Source: Symsagittifera roscoffensis
Lineage: Eukaryota; Xenacoelomorpha; Acoela; Convolutidae
Reading direction: 5' to 3'
Assembly (NCBI RefSeq): GCF_963678635.1
Contig: NC_087069.1
Coordinates: 7,886,633 to 7,950,632, forward strand
Length of the DNA stretch: 64,000 nucleotides
Below, piece by piece: positions 10,801 to 19,380 of the stretch. How positions within the stretch are numbered: the first letter of the stretch is position 1; every line of letters begins with the position of its first letter. The translations under genes were made by a program, and so were the position numbers. The notes beneath the pieces were generated by a model. It was not told the origin of the DNA. It worked only from the letters and a program-made list of their open reading frames with translations, and did not search any database.

Positions 10801-10958
10801 TGAGAAGACTTGCAGAGATGCTACTTTTATTAATTTTCCTTCTTTTGTTACTTGTATCGGCAATATTTCTTATTTTTACAGCAAACAACTTTTGGTCATT
10901 TATTTTTGCGATTGCTTTTGTGTATATTTTTACTTATTTGGAAGACTTAAGTCCTTGA
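10800..10958 (+). CDS. Polinton small gene C: 52-aa membrane protein, copy 1
   Basis: ATG 10800 overlaps the preceding stop by one base. The peptide begins MRRLAEM and has two hydrophobic segments, residues about 7-26 (LLLLIFLLLLVSAIFLIF) and about 30-45 (FWSFIFAIAFVYIF), joined by a short TANN turn and ending in acidic EDLSP, so a hairpin membrane protein is likely. Four copies exist in the element; the one at 18388 differs by mostly conservative changes with the frame kept, which argues for selection. No family is recognised; roles such as a holin-like, fusion-accessory or other membrane protein are guesses only. Confidence 0.55.
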   Translation: MRRLAEMLLLLIFLLLLLVSAIFLIFTANNFWSFIFAIAFVYIFTYLEDLSP

Positions 10959-10970
10959 AAAGTTCCGCTG

Positions 10971-11145
10971 ATTGGATACGACAACTTGAACAAAAATGAA
11001 CACTTTTGTGATTGGAAACGACAATGTGTAAAATGGAGCTTTGCTTGCAATTGGACACAAATTTTCTATAAGAATTCCATAAAAGGAAACTGAAATCTGA
11101 TTGGACACGACTACAATCCAAATAAGGAAAATTCATTCTGATTGG
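10971..11145 (+). promoter_or_regulatory. Phased ATTGG (inverted CCAAT) array upstream of gene D, copy 1
   Basis: Five ATTGG boxes start at 10971, 11011, 11050, 11100 and 11141, spaced 40, 39, 50 and 41 bp, close to whole DNA turns. Several share the longer form TGATTGGANACGAC. They lie between small gene C and the 162-aa gene D, about 190 bp before its ATG. Inverted CCAAT boxes are bound by NF-Y. The same spacing is kept in three other cassette copies. Confidence 0.55.
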
Positions 11146-11333
11146 TTAAACCCACACATTCCAGTTGAAGGTACCACTCTCTCTTAACCAAAAATCATAT
11201 TTTTTTCAACTTAACTACCGTCAACTACCTCCTCTCTCAGCTCTAACTAGCATCATTTCAATTTATCTTCCGTTAGCTACCCTTCTATCACCTCTTTCTT
11301 GTTTTTACTCTTTAATTTAGTTTATTGCATAAA

Positions 11334-11822
11334 ATGATCTTCTCAGTGCAAAACAGCAACCTTTTGTACTCTGTGGAGCTTTCGCCTGATATAGTACAAA
11401 TTCAAGTGCGAGAAACAGTCTCTGGAGTTTTTCTGGCACGAATGGACATCCCAATCCAAAACTGGCACATGGTGGAAGTGATGCGAAGGGATTTCAACGA
11501 ACATCATATAACGCAAGTACCCCCTACAGAGAATCAACTTGGAGAAATGCAAATGATGGAGGAAGTGGCCGAGCATGTGGGAATGAACTACCCCGAAATT
11601 CCTGACTCTAGATATGTGGCTCAACCATTCGACGATTTCCTCTTTCCTTGGCAAGATGGATCTGTGGACAACCCAATTACCATCGAAGAGGATGAGGTGT
11701 TCTCTGAGCCAAGAACTCCAGTCAGCGAACCACCAGTGATGAAGGCAAGACCAGCTTTGCGCTCCATTGAGAACTTGCAAAATTTTGAGAACTCAGCTGC
11801 TCGACGGCTCTTTGATTTGTAA
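11334..11822 (+). CDS. Polinton small gene D: 162-aa acidic protein, copy 1
   Basis: ATG 11334 (in TTGCATAAAATG) to TAA 11820-11822; an AATAAA polyadenylation signal overlaps the stop. A TTTAATTTAG acceptor lies ~15 bp before the ATG, suggesting cis- or trans-splicing. The N-terminus (MIFSVQNSNLLYSVELSPD) looks like a beta-rich fold, the middle carries VMRRDFNEHH, and the C-terminal half is acidic with PITIEEDEVFSEPRTP and a conserved RPALRSIENLQ tail. Family not recognised. Four copies occur: 11334, 15399 (internal deletion), 17053 (intact) and 18904 (diverged, frame-broken). Two intact, slightly different copies suggest a functional protein. Confidence 0.6.
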   Translation: MIFSVQNSNLLYSVELSPDIVQIQVRETVSGVFLARMDIPIQNWHMVEVMRRDFNEHHITQVPPTENQLGEMQMMEEVAEHVGMNYPEIPDSRYVAQPFDDFLFPWQDGSVDNPITIEEDEVFSEPRTPVSEPPVMKARPALRSIENLQNFENSAARRLFDL

Positions 11823-12094
11823 ATAAATTGGCTACAGTCTTGTGCTTTGTAATTTAATTGTTTTACATCAAGTAAATTTATGTTCAAGAGACAGGAACAA
11901 AGAGATCATAGAAAAGTTTATTAGTAAATTTCAATGGTAAAAATATGTTAAAAATGAAACTAATTATGCATCTGGTAAATACGTTTAGAGAATTTTGTTA
12001 AAAAGATGGCAAAAAAATTAAACCAATTTTTGCAAGCATGTTAAAAACTTTATAATAATTTGACTGTTTTGTCAAATCTTCCAATACTTGGAAG
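11823..12094. other. Junction spacer between cassette copies
   Basis: AT-rich 3' flank of gene D copy 1. Near 12056-12110 a short scrambled polymerase fragment (ATTTGACTGTTTTGTCAAATCTTCC) precedes the second polymerase copy, which marks the duplication junction. Confidence 0.5.
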
Positions 12095-13763
12095 CTAGTT
12101 GTCCTTTAGCTGATCAAAGATCTTCTTCATTTTTTCATTGACAGCTACTTCAATATCTTGAAATTTTGTTCTCATCTCCAGCTTACTTTTCTCAGCCAAC
12201 AGCTCGAGTTTGCTTACAAAATCAATAATCAAATTCTGTGGATCCTTGTTGTACAAAAAGATGGGTTCATCAATCAGATTTGATGATATAGAGACTGAAA
12301 TGGGTACATGTTTTCCAATCCAGGTAGTAGTTTGCGTCTCTTTTAGTTCCTCTGTAGGAACACAAATCGATTCAAAATCGAAAATTGCTAGATTATTGAA
12401 AAGCTTGTTGTCTTCAGAAACTCGAAGACTGAATCTTTCTAGCTTTTCAAACAAGATTTCACGAAGCTCATAGACGTTCTTTGGGTAAATATGTTTCACT
12501 CGGTCCTTGCATCTCAGAAGATGTTTGTTGAGAAACTCAGATCTTTTGAAGAAAGTATCACAACTAGGACACCGGAAACACTTGAAGAAAGAATCAATAT
12601 CATTTGTATGAATGATTTGATTGTTAAATCTCAGTAATTTGACTGTTTTGTCAAATCTTCTAATACTTCGTCGAGCTAGTTCTCCTACATATTCTCCTTC
12701 TTGGATATCGAAATCGTATATAAAGATGTTCCTTTGAACAATTTCCTCGACAACAGGTAAGTCTCCTACAGAAACTCCACGAAAACTTTTGGGATCATAA
12801 CCTGATTTCGATATTAAATCTGTAAAGTATCTAGAAGTGTGAGAGTCGAGATCATTATGTCCGTTCATATACATGGCCAATGTGCGGAAAAGACACAAAT
12901 GATCTTTGTAAGGTTCCTTGTCTTTGTTAGATAAAAGACAGTTATTAGAATGGTTTTTCAGTAGAGGTTCGGGTAAGACAGAGTCCGGACATCCCATGGG
13001 GATGTTTTTTAGCAAAGCAGCAAAAATTGTTACATTTGTGATCAACTTGAATCGCCACTTTGCGTTTTGTCGTTCTTGGGTACATTGCTCCACAATATCA
13101 AATTTTTCTACTTTTTACTTTTCCTTGGATTGTTATCAAATCCGCTTTCGTACAAAGTAAGTGGAATTTTTCAAACAGAGTATTGTTTTCATGAGCGTAG
13201 AAATAACGATATTCACCAGTCTCAATATTTCGAAGAACAAAACCCAGAGCAATGTTGATTTTGGCTGCAGAATCGAGCTTGTTGAAGACTTCTTCAAGTT
13301 TCTCGTCAATGATTTTAGTATCTAAGTTGGACATTTGGAAGTTAAATACCTTATGTCTCCCATTTTCCATCTCCGCATCCACCAGAAAATGTTGACAAGC
13401 ACTAAGTTCCTCCTTTAGCTTTTCACCATCTTCCTCCACAATCTTATTCAAGTCCGCTACAGTATCACTTGGTTTCCGTTGTTTTGCTCCATGTTCGTTT
13501 CTCCGATGTTGTTGGAGAGAGTAGTAACTTGAGAATTCTTGTTCACAAGAAGAACAAACTGTCGACTGCTTCGAACTTGGTTTAGCATGCTTCTTAGCCA
13601 TATGATAGCTCATTTCTTTTTGATTGTAAGTGGAATACTTACATTCAGGACAAGAAACAACTCCTTTAGCACATCTTTTTTGATGTCTCGCATTATCAGA
13701 TCTCCTGTATTCCTGACCACATTCCTCAAATTTGATTTTCTCGTTTCGGTTAAGTGCAGGCAT
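12095..13763 (-). pseudogene. Second copy of the polymerase N-terminal half
   Basis: Nearly identical to 8090-9739. It starts at ATG 13761-13763 and runs through the zinc fingers, the OTU-like CLFRTLA segment and Exo I FDFES, then is cut off after MKKIFDQL by the duplication junction, so Exo II and the whole polymerase domain are missing. A 7-bp insertion near 13115 (an extra TTTACTT-type repeat) shifts the frame and splits it into 13098-13763 (221 codons) and 12095-13093 (332 codons). Few substitutions separate the copies, so the duplication is recent relative to the rest of the element. Confidence 0.88.
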
Positions 13764-13766
13764 TAT

Positions 13767-13839
13767 CTAAAAATAATTGGGACGTTAGAAATGTTCCAAA
13801 ATTAAAATTTTAAAGTACCAATTGAATGAAAATACTTAC
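13767..13839 (-). other. Conserved 5' intron/acceptor of polymerase copy 2
   Basis: Same GTAAGT donor (13839) and TTTTTAG acceptor (13767) as in copy 1, shifted by 4024 bp. Confidence 0.5.
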
Positions 13840-13952
13840 TTTTCGTGATGTAACGAAATAAAAAAACTTGAAGTAAAATTCAATTGACTGTTTCTGATTG
13901 GCAAACAAAATGAATGATTTAACCCAGTAAAATAAGTGTATTTATACTATCA

Positions 13953-14261
13953 ATGAAGCCTACGCAATATTCCTTTTACGGTAATGACGTCATTCTTTGG
14001 ATAAAAGTGACGTCACCGCCTACGCAATTTTCCTTTTATGGTAATGACGTCATTCTATATTTAGAAGTGACGTCACCACCCACGCAATGTTCCTTTTATG
14101 ATAATGACGTTATTCTAGAAATAGAAATGACGTCAACACCCACGCACTTTTTCTTTTTTGGTAATGACGTCATTCTAGAAATAGAAATGACGTCAACACC
14201 CACGCAATTTTTCTTTTTTGGTAATGACGTCATCACTACGTTATTCCTTGGAAAATTCTAG
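13953..14261 (+). promoter_or_regulatory. 60-bp CRE-site repeat array, copy 2 (five units)
   Basis: Five units of exactly 60 bp with TGACGTCA (one TGACGTTA) at 13985, 14045, 14105, 14165 and 14225 and a second site 23 bp after each of the first four. Copy 1 has fewer units, so the array length changed after the duplication. The open frame from ATG 13953 continues through all units. Confidence 0.6.
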
Positions 14262-14298
14262 AAATTTCGGAAAACTCTAGAATTCATTTAAAAAGCAT

Positions 14299-14598
14299 TT
14301 GAACTTCCTCGAATTACTCTACAAGAAAAAAGAAAAATTTCCGTGTGATTTCCTTATTGATAAAATAGATGTAGATTCTTACTTTTTTCACAATTTTTCG
14401 GACGTTTATGTTGTCCAAAATAGAGTTCTCCGACTAAGTAAAGCTCTCTTTAGAGAAACTTACTCAATCAAAGAGTTTACTTTTGATTCTTATTTTGCGT
14501 ATCAAAGCTATAAACTTACAGCTGAATTACACTTGACTAGAAAAGAAATTTTATTTATTTTAGAAAATTTGAAGTTGATAAAAAAAATCGTACGATAA
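14299..14598 (+). CDS. Polinton small gene A, copy 2
   Basis: Same protein as 10234-10533 with a few replacements (for example QIP to KFP near the start). The upstream ~78 bp present in copy 1 (about 10140-10217, including the CTTTAG acceptor) is deleted here between short AATT repeats, so the gene probably lost its 5' exon junction. It is probably no longer expressed normally. Confidence 0.45.
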   Translation: MNFLELLYKKKEKFPCDFLIDKIDVDSYFFHNFSDVYVVQNRVLRLSKALFRETYSIKEFTFDSYFAYQSYKLTAELHLTRKEILFILENLKLIKKIVR

Positions 14599-14706
14599 TA
14601 TTTCAAAGACTCTTTTTATTCCATATCCAACTCCCAAATTTGTCAAAACTCCCTAAGTTCTTTATTCTTCCATTTTGTTAAGGACTTTCAAAGTTCAAAA
14701 TCTTGC

Positions 14707-14865
14707 ATGATCAGGTTTGGTATCAGATTTCCAGAGATTTGCTTTGAAAAATTCATCAACTTTGAGTTATCATCTCAAATCTACATCAAAATTAAAGATT
14801 TTGAATATCTGCTGAAAAATCAGCAATTTCTCATCGATTATATACAAAAAATTCAGTTAACTTGA
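14707..14865 (+). CDS. Polinton small gene B (52 aa), copy 2
   Basis: Identical in arrangement to 10642-10800, with the TGATG stop/start overlap preserved. Confidence 0.42.
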   Translation: MIRFGIRFPEICFEKFINFELSSQIYIKIKDFEYLLKNQQFLIDYIQKIQLT

Positions 14866-15023
14866 TGAGAAGACTTGCAGAGATGCTACTTTTATTAATT
14901 TTCCTTCTTTTGTTACTTGTATCGGCAATATTTCTTATTTTTACAGCAAACAACTTTTGGTCATTTATTTTTGCGATTGCTTTTGTGTATATTTTTACTT
15001 ATTTGGAAGACTTAAGTCCTTGA
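14865..15023 (+). CDS. Polinton small gene C (52-aa membrane protein), copy 2
   Basis: Same two hydrophobic segments and EDLSP end as copy 1. Confidence 0.5.
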   Translation: MRRLAEMLLLLIFLLLLLVSAIFLIFTANNFWSFIFAIAFVYIFTYLEDLSP

Positions 15024-15035
15024 AAAGTTCCGCTG

Positions 15036-15210
15036 ATTGGATACGACAACTTGAACAAAAATGAACACTTTTGTGATTGGAAACGACAATGTGTAAAATG
15101 GAGCTTTGCTTCCAATTGGACACAAATTTTCTATAAGAATTCCATAAAAGGAAACTAAAATCTGATTGGACACGACTACAATCCAAATAAGGAAAATTCA
15201 TTCTGATTGG
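15036..15210 (+). promoter_or_regulatory. Phased ATTGG array, copy 2
   Basis: Same five ATTGG boxes as 10971-11145, displaced by 4065 bp with unchanged spacing. Confidence 0.5.
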
Positions 15211-15398
15211 TTAAACCCACACATTCCAGTTGAAGGTACCACTCTCTCTTAACCAAAAATCATATTTTTTTCAACTTAACTACCGTCAACTACCTCCTCT
15301 CTCAGCTCTAACTAGCATCATTTCAATTTATCTTCCGTTAGCTACCCTTCTATCACCTCTTTCTTGTTTTTACTCTTTAATTTAGTTTATTGCATAAA

Positions 15399-15605
15399 AT
15401 GATCTTCTCAGTGCAAAACAGCAACCTTTTGTACTCTGTGGAGCTTTCGCCTGATATAGTACAAATTCAAGTGCGAGAAACAGTCTCTGAGGTGTTCTCT
15501 GAGCCAAGAACTCCAGTCAGCGAACCACCAGTGATGGAGGCAAGACCAGCTTTGCGCTCCATTGAGAACTTGTAAAATTTTGAGAACTCAGCTGCTCGAC
15601 GGCTC
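15399..15605 (+). pseudogene. Small gene D, copy 2, internally deleted
   Basis: After the first ~36 codons the gene jumps in frame from RETVS to EVFSEPRTP, losing about 280 bp between short TCTCTG/TTCTCTG microhomologies. A CAA-to-TAA change then stops it at 15573-15575, well before the natural end at 15605-15615. Confidence 0.75.
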
Positions 15606-15615
15606 TTTGATTTGT

Positions 15616-16330
15616 AAATAAATTGGCTACTGTCTTGTGCTTTGTAATTTAATTGTTTTACATCAAGTAAATTTATTTTCAAGAGACAGGAACAATGAGA
15701 TCATAGAAACGTTTATTAGGAAATTTCAATGGTAAAAATTTGTTAAAAATGAAACTAATTATGCATCTGCTAAAGACTTTTATAGAATTTTGTTAGAAAG
15801 ATGGCAAAAAAATTAAACCATTTTTTGCAAGCATGTTAAAAACTTTACATTAATTTTTGCACCATGCAAAACTTTTCATAAATTTTTTGCACACTTCTTA
15901 AAAAAATAAAAGAAAATCTCGCAAATTAAGAAAAATTTCATTAAATATTTTCGCATTTTAAGGAAAACTGAAAGAGGATTTTCTTGCACATTTAATAATT
16001 AAAGAAAATGGAAATCTCTGTTTTAATTTTGATCATAAAAAAATCTCCTCTTTGCATGTATATTGATCAAAAATACTGGAAAAACAATGTATTAAGATAG
16101 GGAATAGCACTCAAAGTCAGCAATTATGAAAAAATTTTAGCATTAATTTAACAAGTTTTTTACAATAAAATTTTGCACTTTTTGCATATGAATAAGAAAA
16201 AATTAGTTAGATTTTTGCATTTGTTTTCAAAAAAATCACGAAAAAACTTGCATCTAACACAAAAATTCGTTGAAAATTTTTGCACACTTGTTGAAAAAAC
16301 TAAAACAGTTTTTGCATCTTGTAAAAAAAT
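15616..16330. repeat. TTTTTGCA-rich spacer, copy 1
   Basis: AT-rich sequence in which TTTTTGCA or its complement recurs every 20-60 bp, ending in a copy of the terminal-repeat motif TGTATTAAGATAGGGAATAG at about 16089-16108. Related spacers lie at 17620-18230 and 19440-20190. Apparent ORFs here come from this simple repeat and I do not treat them as genes. Confidence 0.55.
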
Positions 16331-16513
16331 TCAATTAAATTTTTGCAAACGTGTTGAAAAAGTGATACGCTCACTAATTACGGCACCATAACAATCAATA
16401 AAACAATCAACAACTTTCAACAAGTCAGTCTCATACTTTGAGTTTTGAACTTTTCGAAATCTTTCCAAAAAAGCTGATCCAAGAGTCTGAGTGGACGCAA
16501 GCTCCTGATCAGA
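16331..16513 (-). pseudogene. C-terminal fragment of Polinton gene E, copy 1
   Basis: Sixty codons on the minus strand contain ELASTQTLGSAFL and FRKVQNSKYETDLL, matching the longer gene at 20189-20680. The 5' side is cut at ~16513 where it abuts a copy of small gene C, so it is a truncated duplicate. Confidence 0.55.
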
Positions 16514-16534
16514 AATGAAAAAAAAAATGCAGAG

Positions 16535-16675
16535 ATGCTACTTTTGATAATTTTTCTTCTTTTGTTACTTGTATCGGCAATATTTCTTATTTTTACAGCA
16601 AACAACTTTTGGTCATTTATTTTTGCGATTGCTTTTGTGTATATTTTTACTTATTTGGAAGACTTAAGTCATTGA
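16535..16675 (+). CDS. Polinton small gene C, copy 3 (46 aa)
   Basis: Starts at the internal Met equivalent to residue 7 of copy 1 because the 5' part is missing. It keeps both membrane segments; the last residue is His instead of Pro. Followed by an ATTGG array with the same first spacing (16688, 16728). Confidence 0.45.
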   Translation: MLLLIIFLLLLLVSAIFLIFTANNFWSFIFAIAFVYIFTYLEDLSH

Positions 16676-16687
16676 AAGGTTCCTGTG

Positions 16688-16862
16688 ATTGGATACGACG
16701 ACTTGAACAAAACTGAACATTTTTGTGATTGGAAACGACAATGTGTAAAATGGAGCTTTGCTTCCAATTGGACACAAATTTTCTATAAGAATTCCATAAA
16801 AGGAAACTAAAATCTGATTGGACACGACTACAATCCAAATAAGGAAAATTCATTCTGATTGG
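16688..16862 (+). promoter_or_regulatory. Phased ATTGG array, copy 3
   Basis: ATTGG boxes at 16688 and 16728 with the remaining three following in the same order as in copy 1, upstream of the intact gene D copy 3. Confidence 0.5.
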
Positions 16863-17052
16863 TTAAACCTACACATTCCAGTTGAAGGTACCCCTCTCTC
16901 TTAACTAAAAATCATTTTATTTTCAACTTAACTACCGTCAACTACCTCCTCTCTCAGCTCTAAATACAATAATTTCAACATAACTACCGGCAACTTTCTC
17001 CCTCTCAACTTTAAATCTTGTTTTTAATCATTTACTCAACTTATTGCTCAAA

Positions 17053-17541
17053 ATGATCTTCTCAGTACAAAAAAACAACCTTATGTTCTCGGTGGAATTT
17101 TCGGCTGATTTAGTACAAATCCAAGTGCGAGAAACAGTTTGTGGAGTTTTTCTGGCACGAATGGACATCCCAGTCCAAGTCTGGCATATGGTGGAAGTGA
17201 TGCGAAGGGATTTCAATGAACATCATATAACGCAAGTACCCCCTACAGAGAATCAACTTGGAGAAATGCAAATGATGGAGGAAGTGGCCGAGCATGTGGG
17301 AATGAACTACCCCGAAATTCCTGACTCTAGATATGTGGCTCAACCATTCGACGATTTCCTCTTTCCTTGGCAAGAGGGATCTGTGGACAACCCAATTACC
17401 ATCGAAGAGGATGAGGTGTTCTCTGAGCCAAGAACTCCAGTCAGCGAACCACCAGTGATGGAGGCAAGACCAGCTTTGCGCTCCATTGAGAACTTGCAAA
17501 ATTTTGAGAACTCAGCTGCTCGACGGCTCTTTGATTTGTAA
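17053..17541 (+). CDS. Polinton small gene D (162 aa), copy 3, intact
   Basis: Full-length 162-aa frame with replacements concentrated in the first 50 residues relative to copy 1 (for example QKNNLMFSVEFSADL, CGVFLARMDIPVQVW) while the rest is almost identical. This patchwork suggests gene conversion of the 3' part. AATAAA overlaps the stop as in copy 1. Confidence 0.6.
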   Translation: MIFSVQKNNLMFSVEFSADLVQIQVRETVCGVFLARMDIPVQVWHMVEVMRRDFNEHHITQVPPTENQLGEMQMMEEVAEHVGMNYPEIPDSRYVAQPFDDFLFPWQEGSVDNPITIEEDEVFSEPRTPVSEPPVMEARPALRSIENLQNFENSAARRLFDL

Positions 17542-17619
17542 ATAAATTGGCTACTGTCTTGTGCTTTGTAATTTAATTGTTTTACATCAAGTAAATTTAT
17601 TTTCAAGAGACAGGAACAA

Positions 17620-18013
17620 TGAGATCATAGAAAAGTTTATTAGGAAATTTCAATGGTAAAAATTTGTTAAAAATGAAATTAATTATGCATCTGCTAAATA
17701 CTTTTATAGAATTTTGTTAGAAAGATGGCAAAAAAATTAAACCAATTTTTGCAAGCATGTTAAAAACTTCACATTAATTTTTGCACCATGCAAAACTTTT
17801 CATAATTTGCACACTTGTTAAAAAAATCAAAGAAAATCTCGCAAATTAAGAAAAGTTTCAGTAAAAAGTTTCAGTTTTAATTTTGATCATAAAAAAATCT
17901 CCTCTTTGCATGTATATTGATCAAAAATACTGGAAAAACAATGTATTAAGATAGGGAATAGCACTCAAAGTCAGCAATTATGAAAAAATTTAAGCATTAA
18001 CTTAACAAGTTTT
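17620..18013. repeat. TTTTTGCA-rich spacer, copy 2
   Basis: Same composition as 15616-16330, including TGTATTAAGATAGGGAATAG at about 17942-17961 followed by the same CACTCAAAGTCAGCAATTATG block. Confidence 0.5.
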
Positions 18014-18367
18014 TTACAATAAAATTTTGCAATTTTTGCATATGAATAAGAAAAAATTAGTTAGATTTTTGCATTTGTTTTCAAAAAAATCACGAAAAAA
18101 CTTGCATCTAACACAAAAATTTGTTGAAAATTTTTGCACACTTGTTGAAAAAACTAAAACAGTTTTTGCATCTTGTAAAAAATTTCGATTAAATTTTTGC
18201 AAACGTGTTGACAAAGTGATACGCTCACTAATTACGGCACCATAACAATCAATAAAACAATTAACAATTTTCAACAAGTCAGTCTCATACTTTGAGTTTT
18301 GAACTTTTCGAAATCTTTCCAAAACAGCTGATCCAAGAGTCTGAGTGGAAGCAAGCTCCTGATCAGA
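18014..18367 (-). pseudogene. C-terminal fragment of Polinton gene E, copy 2
   Basis: The first ~55 codons from 18367 match gene E (ELASTQTLGSAVL, RFRKVQNSKYETDLL, CFIDCYGAV). The following ~60 codons run through the TTTTTGCA repeat and are probably read-through rather than gene sequence. Confidence 0.5.
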
Positions 18368-18387
18368 AATGAAAAAAAATTTCAGAG

Positions 18388-18528
18388 ATGCTACTTTTAA
18401 TAATTTTTCTTCTTTTGTTACTTATATCGACAATATTTCTTATTTTTACGTCAAACAACTTTTGGTCATTTATTTTTGCGATTGCTTTTGTGTATACTTT
18501 TACTTATTTGGAAGACTTAAGTCCTTAA
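18388..18528 (+). CDS. Polinton small gene C, copy 4 (46 aa, diverged)
   Basis: Frame preserved with changes Val to Ile, Ala to Thr, Ala to Ser and Ile to Thr and a TAA stop instead of TGA. The overlapping longer frame starting 18369 is a shadow. This copy is the best evidence that the membrane-protein frame was maintained. Confidence 0.5.
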   Translation: MLLLIIFLLLLLISTIFLIFTSNNFWSFIFAIAFVYTFTYLEDLSP

Positions 18529-18540
18529 AAGGTTCCTCTG

Positions 18541-18715
18541 ATTGGATACGACAACTTGAACAAAAATGAACATTTTTGTGATTGGAAACGACAAGGTGTA
18601 AAACGTAGCTTTGTTTCCAATTGGACACGAGTTTTGGATAAGAATTCCATAAAAGGAAACTAAAATCTGATTGGACACGACTACAATCCAAATAGGGAAA
18701 ATCAATTCTGATTGG
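18541..18715 (+). promoter_or_regulatory. Phased ATTGG array, copy 4
   Basis: ATTGG at 18541, 18581, 18620, 18670 and 18711: spacing 40, 39, 50, 41, identical to copy 1 although the intervening bases have changed at several sites. Confidence 0.55.
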
Positions 18716-18903
18716 TTAAGCCCACACATTCCAGTTGAAGGTACCCCTCTCTCTTAACCAAAAATCATATTTTTTTCAACTTAACTACCGTCAACTACCT
18801 CCTCTCTCAGCTCTAACTAGCATCATTTCAATTTATCTTCCGTTAGCTACCCTTCTATCACCTCTTTCTTGTTTTTACTCTTTAATTCAGTTTATTGCAT
18901 AAA

Positions 18904-19380
18904 ATGATCTTCTCAGTGCAAAACAGCAACCTCTTGTACTCTGTGGAGTTTTCGCCTGATATAGTACAAATTCAAGTGCGAGAAACAGTCTCTGGAGTTT
19001 TTCTGGCACGAATGGACATCCCAATCCAAAACTGGCACATGGTGGAAGTGATGCGAAGGGATTTCAACGAACATCATATGATGCAAGTTCCCATCACAGA
19101 GAACCAACTTGGAACAATGCAAATGATGGGGGAAGTTTCTGATCATGTGGGAATGAACTATCCCGAGATTCTGGACTCAAAATTTGTGGCTCAACCAGTC
19201 GACGACTTCTTCTTTCCTTGGGAGGAGGAAGGATCAGTCGAAAACCTCATCACAATAGATGAAGATGAGGGTTTCGATTGACACCTCCAGCTCCACAACA
19301 ACCACCAGCAATGGAACCTCGTCTAGCTCTGCGTTCTATAGAGAACCTCCAGAACTCTTCTGCTGCTCTTTGATTTGTAA
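18904..19380 (+). pseudogene. Small gene D, copy 4, diverged and frame-broken
   Basis: Open from ATG 18904 to TGA 19279-19281 (about 125 codons) with many replacements relative to copies 1 and 3. The lost C-terminal part is recognisable downstream in another frame (LALRSIENLQ), and an 8-base deletion near 19363 disrupts the last codons. AATAAA remains at the end. It is the oldest copy by divergence. Confidence 0.7.

Noticed and set aside
11343-11780. 145-codon minus-strand ORF opposite gene D
   Set aside because: It is antisense to a conserved plus-strand gene; rich in His, Trp and Leu as expected of an antisense shadow, and it breaks in other copies.
18014-18220. Cys/Phe-rich tail (CVRCKFFRDFFENKC) as a zinc-binding domain
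   Set aside because: It is translation of the TTTTTGCA repeat on the complement and is not present in the other gene E copies.
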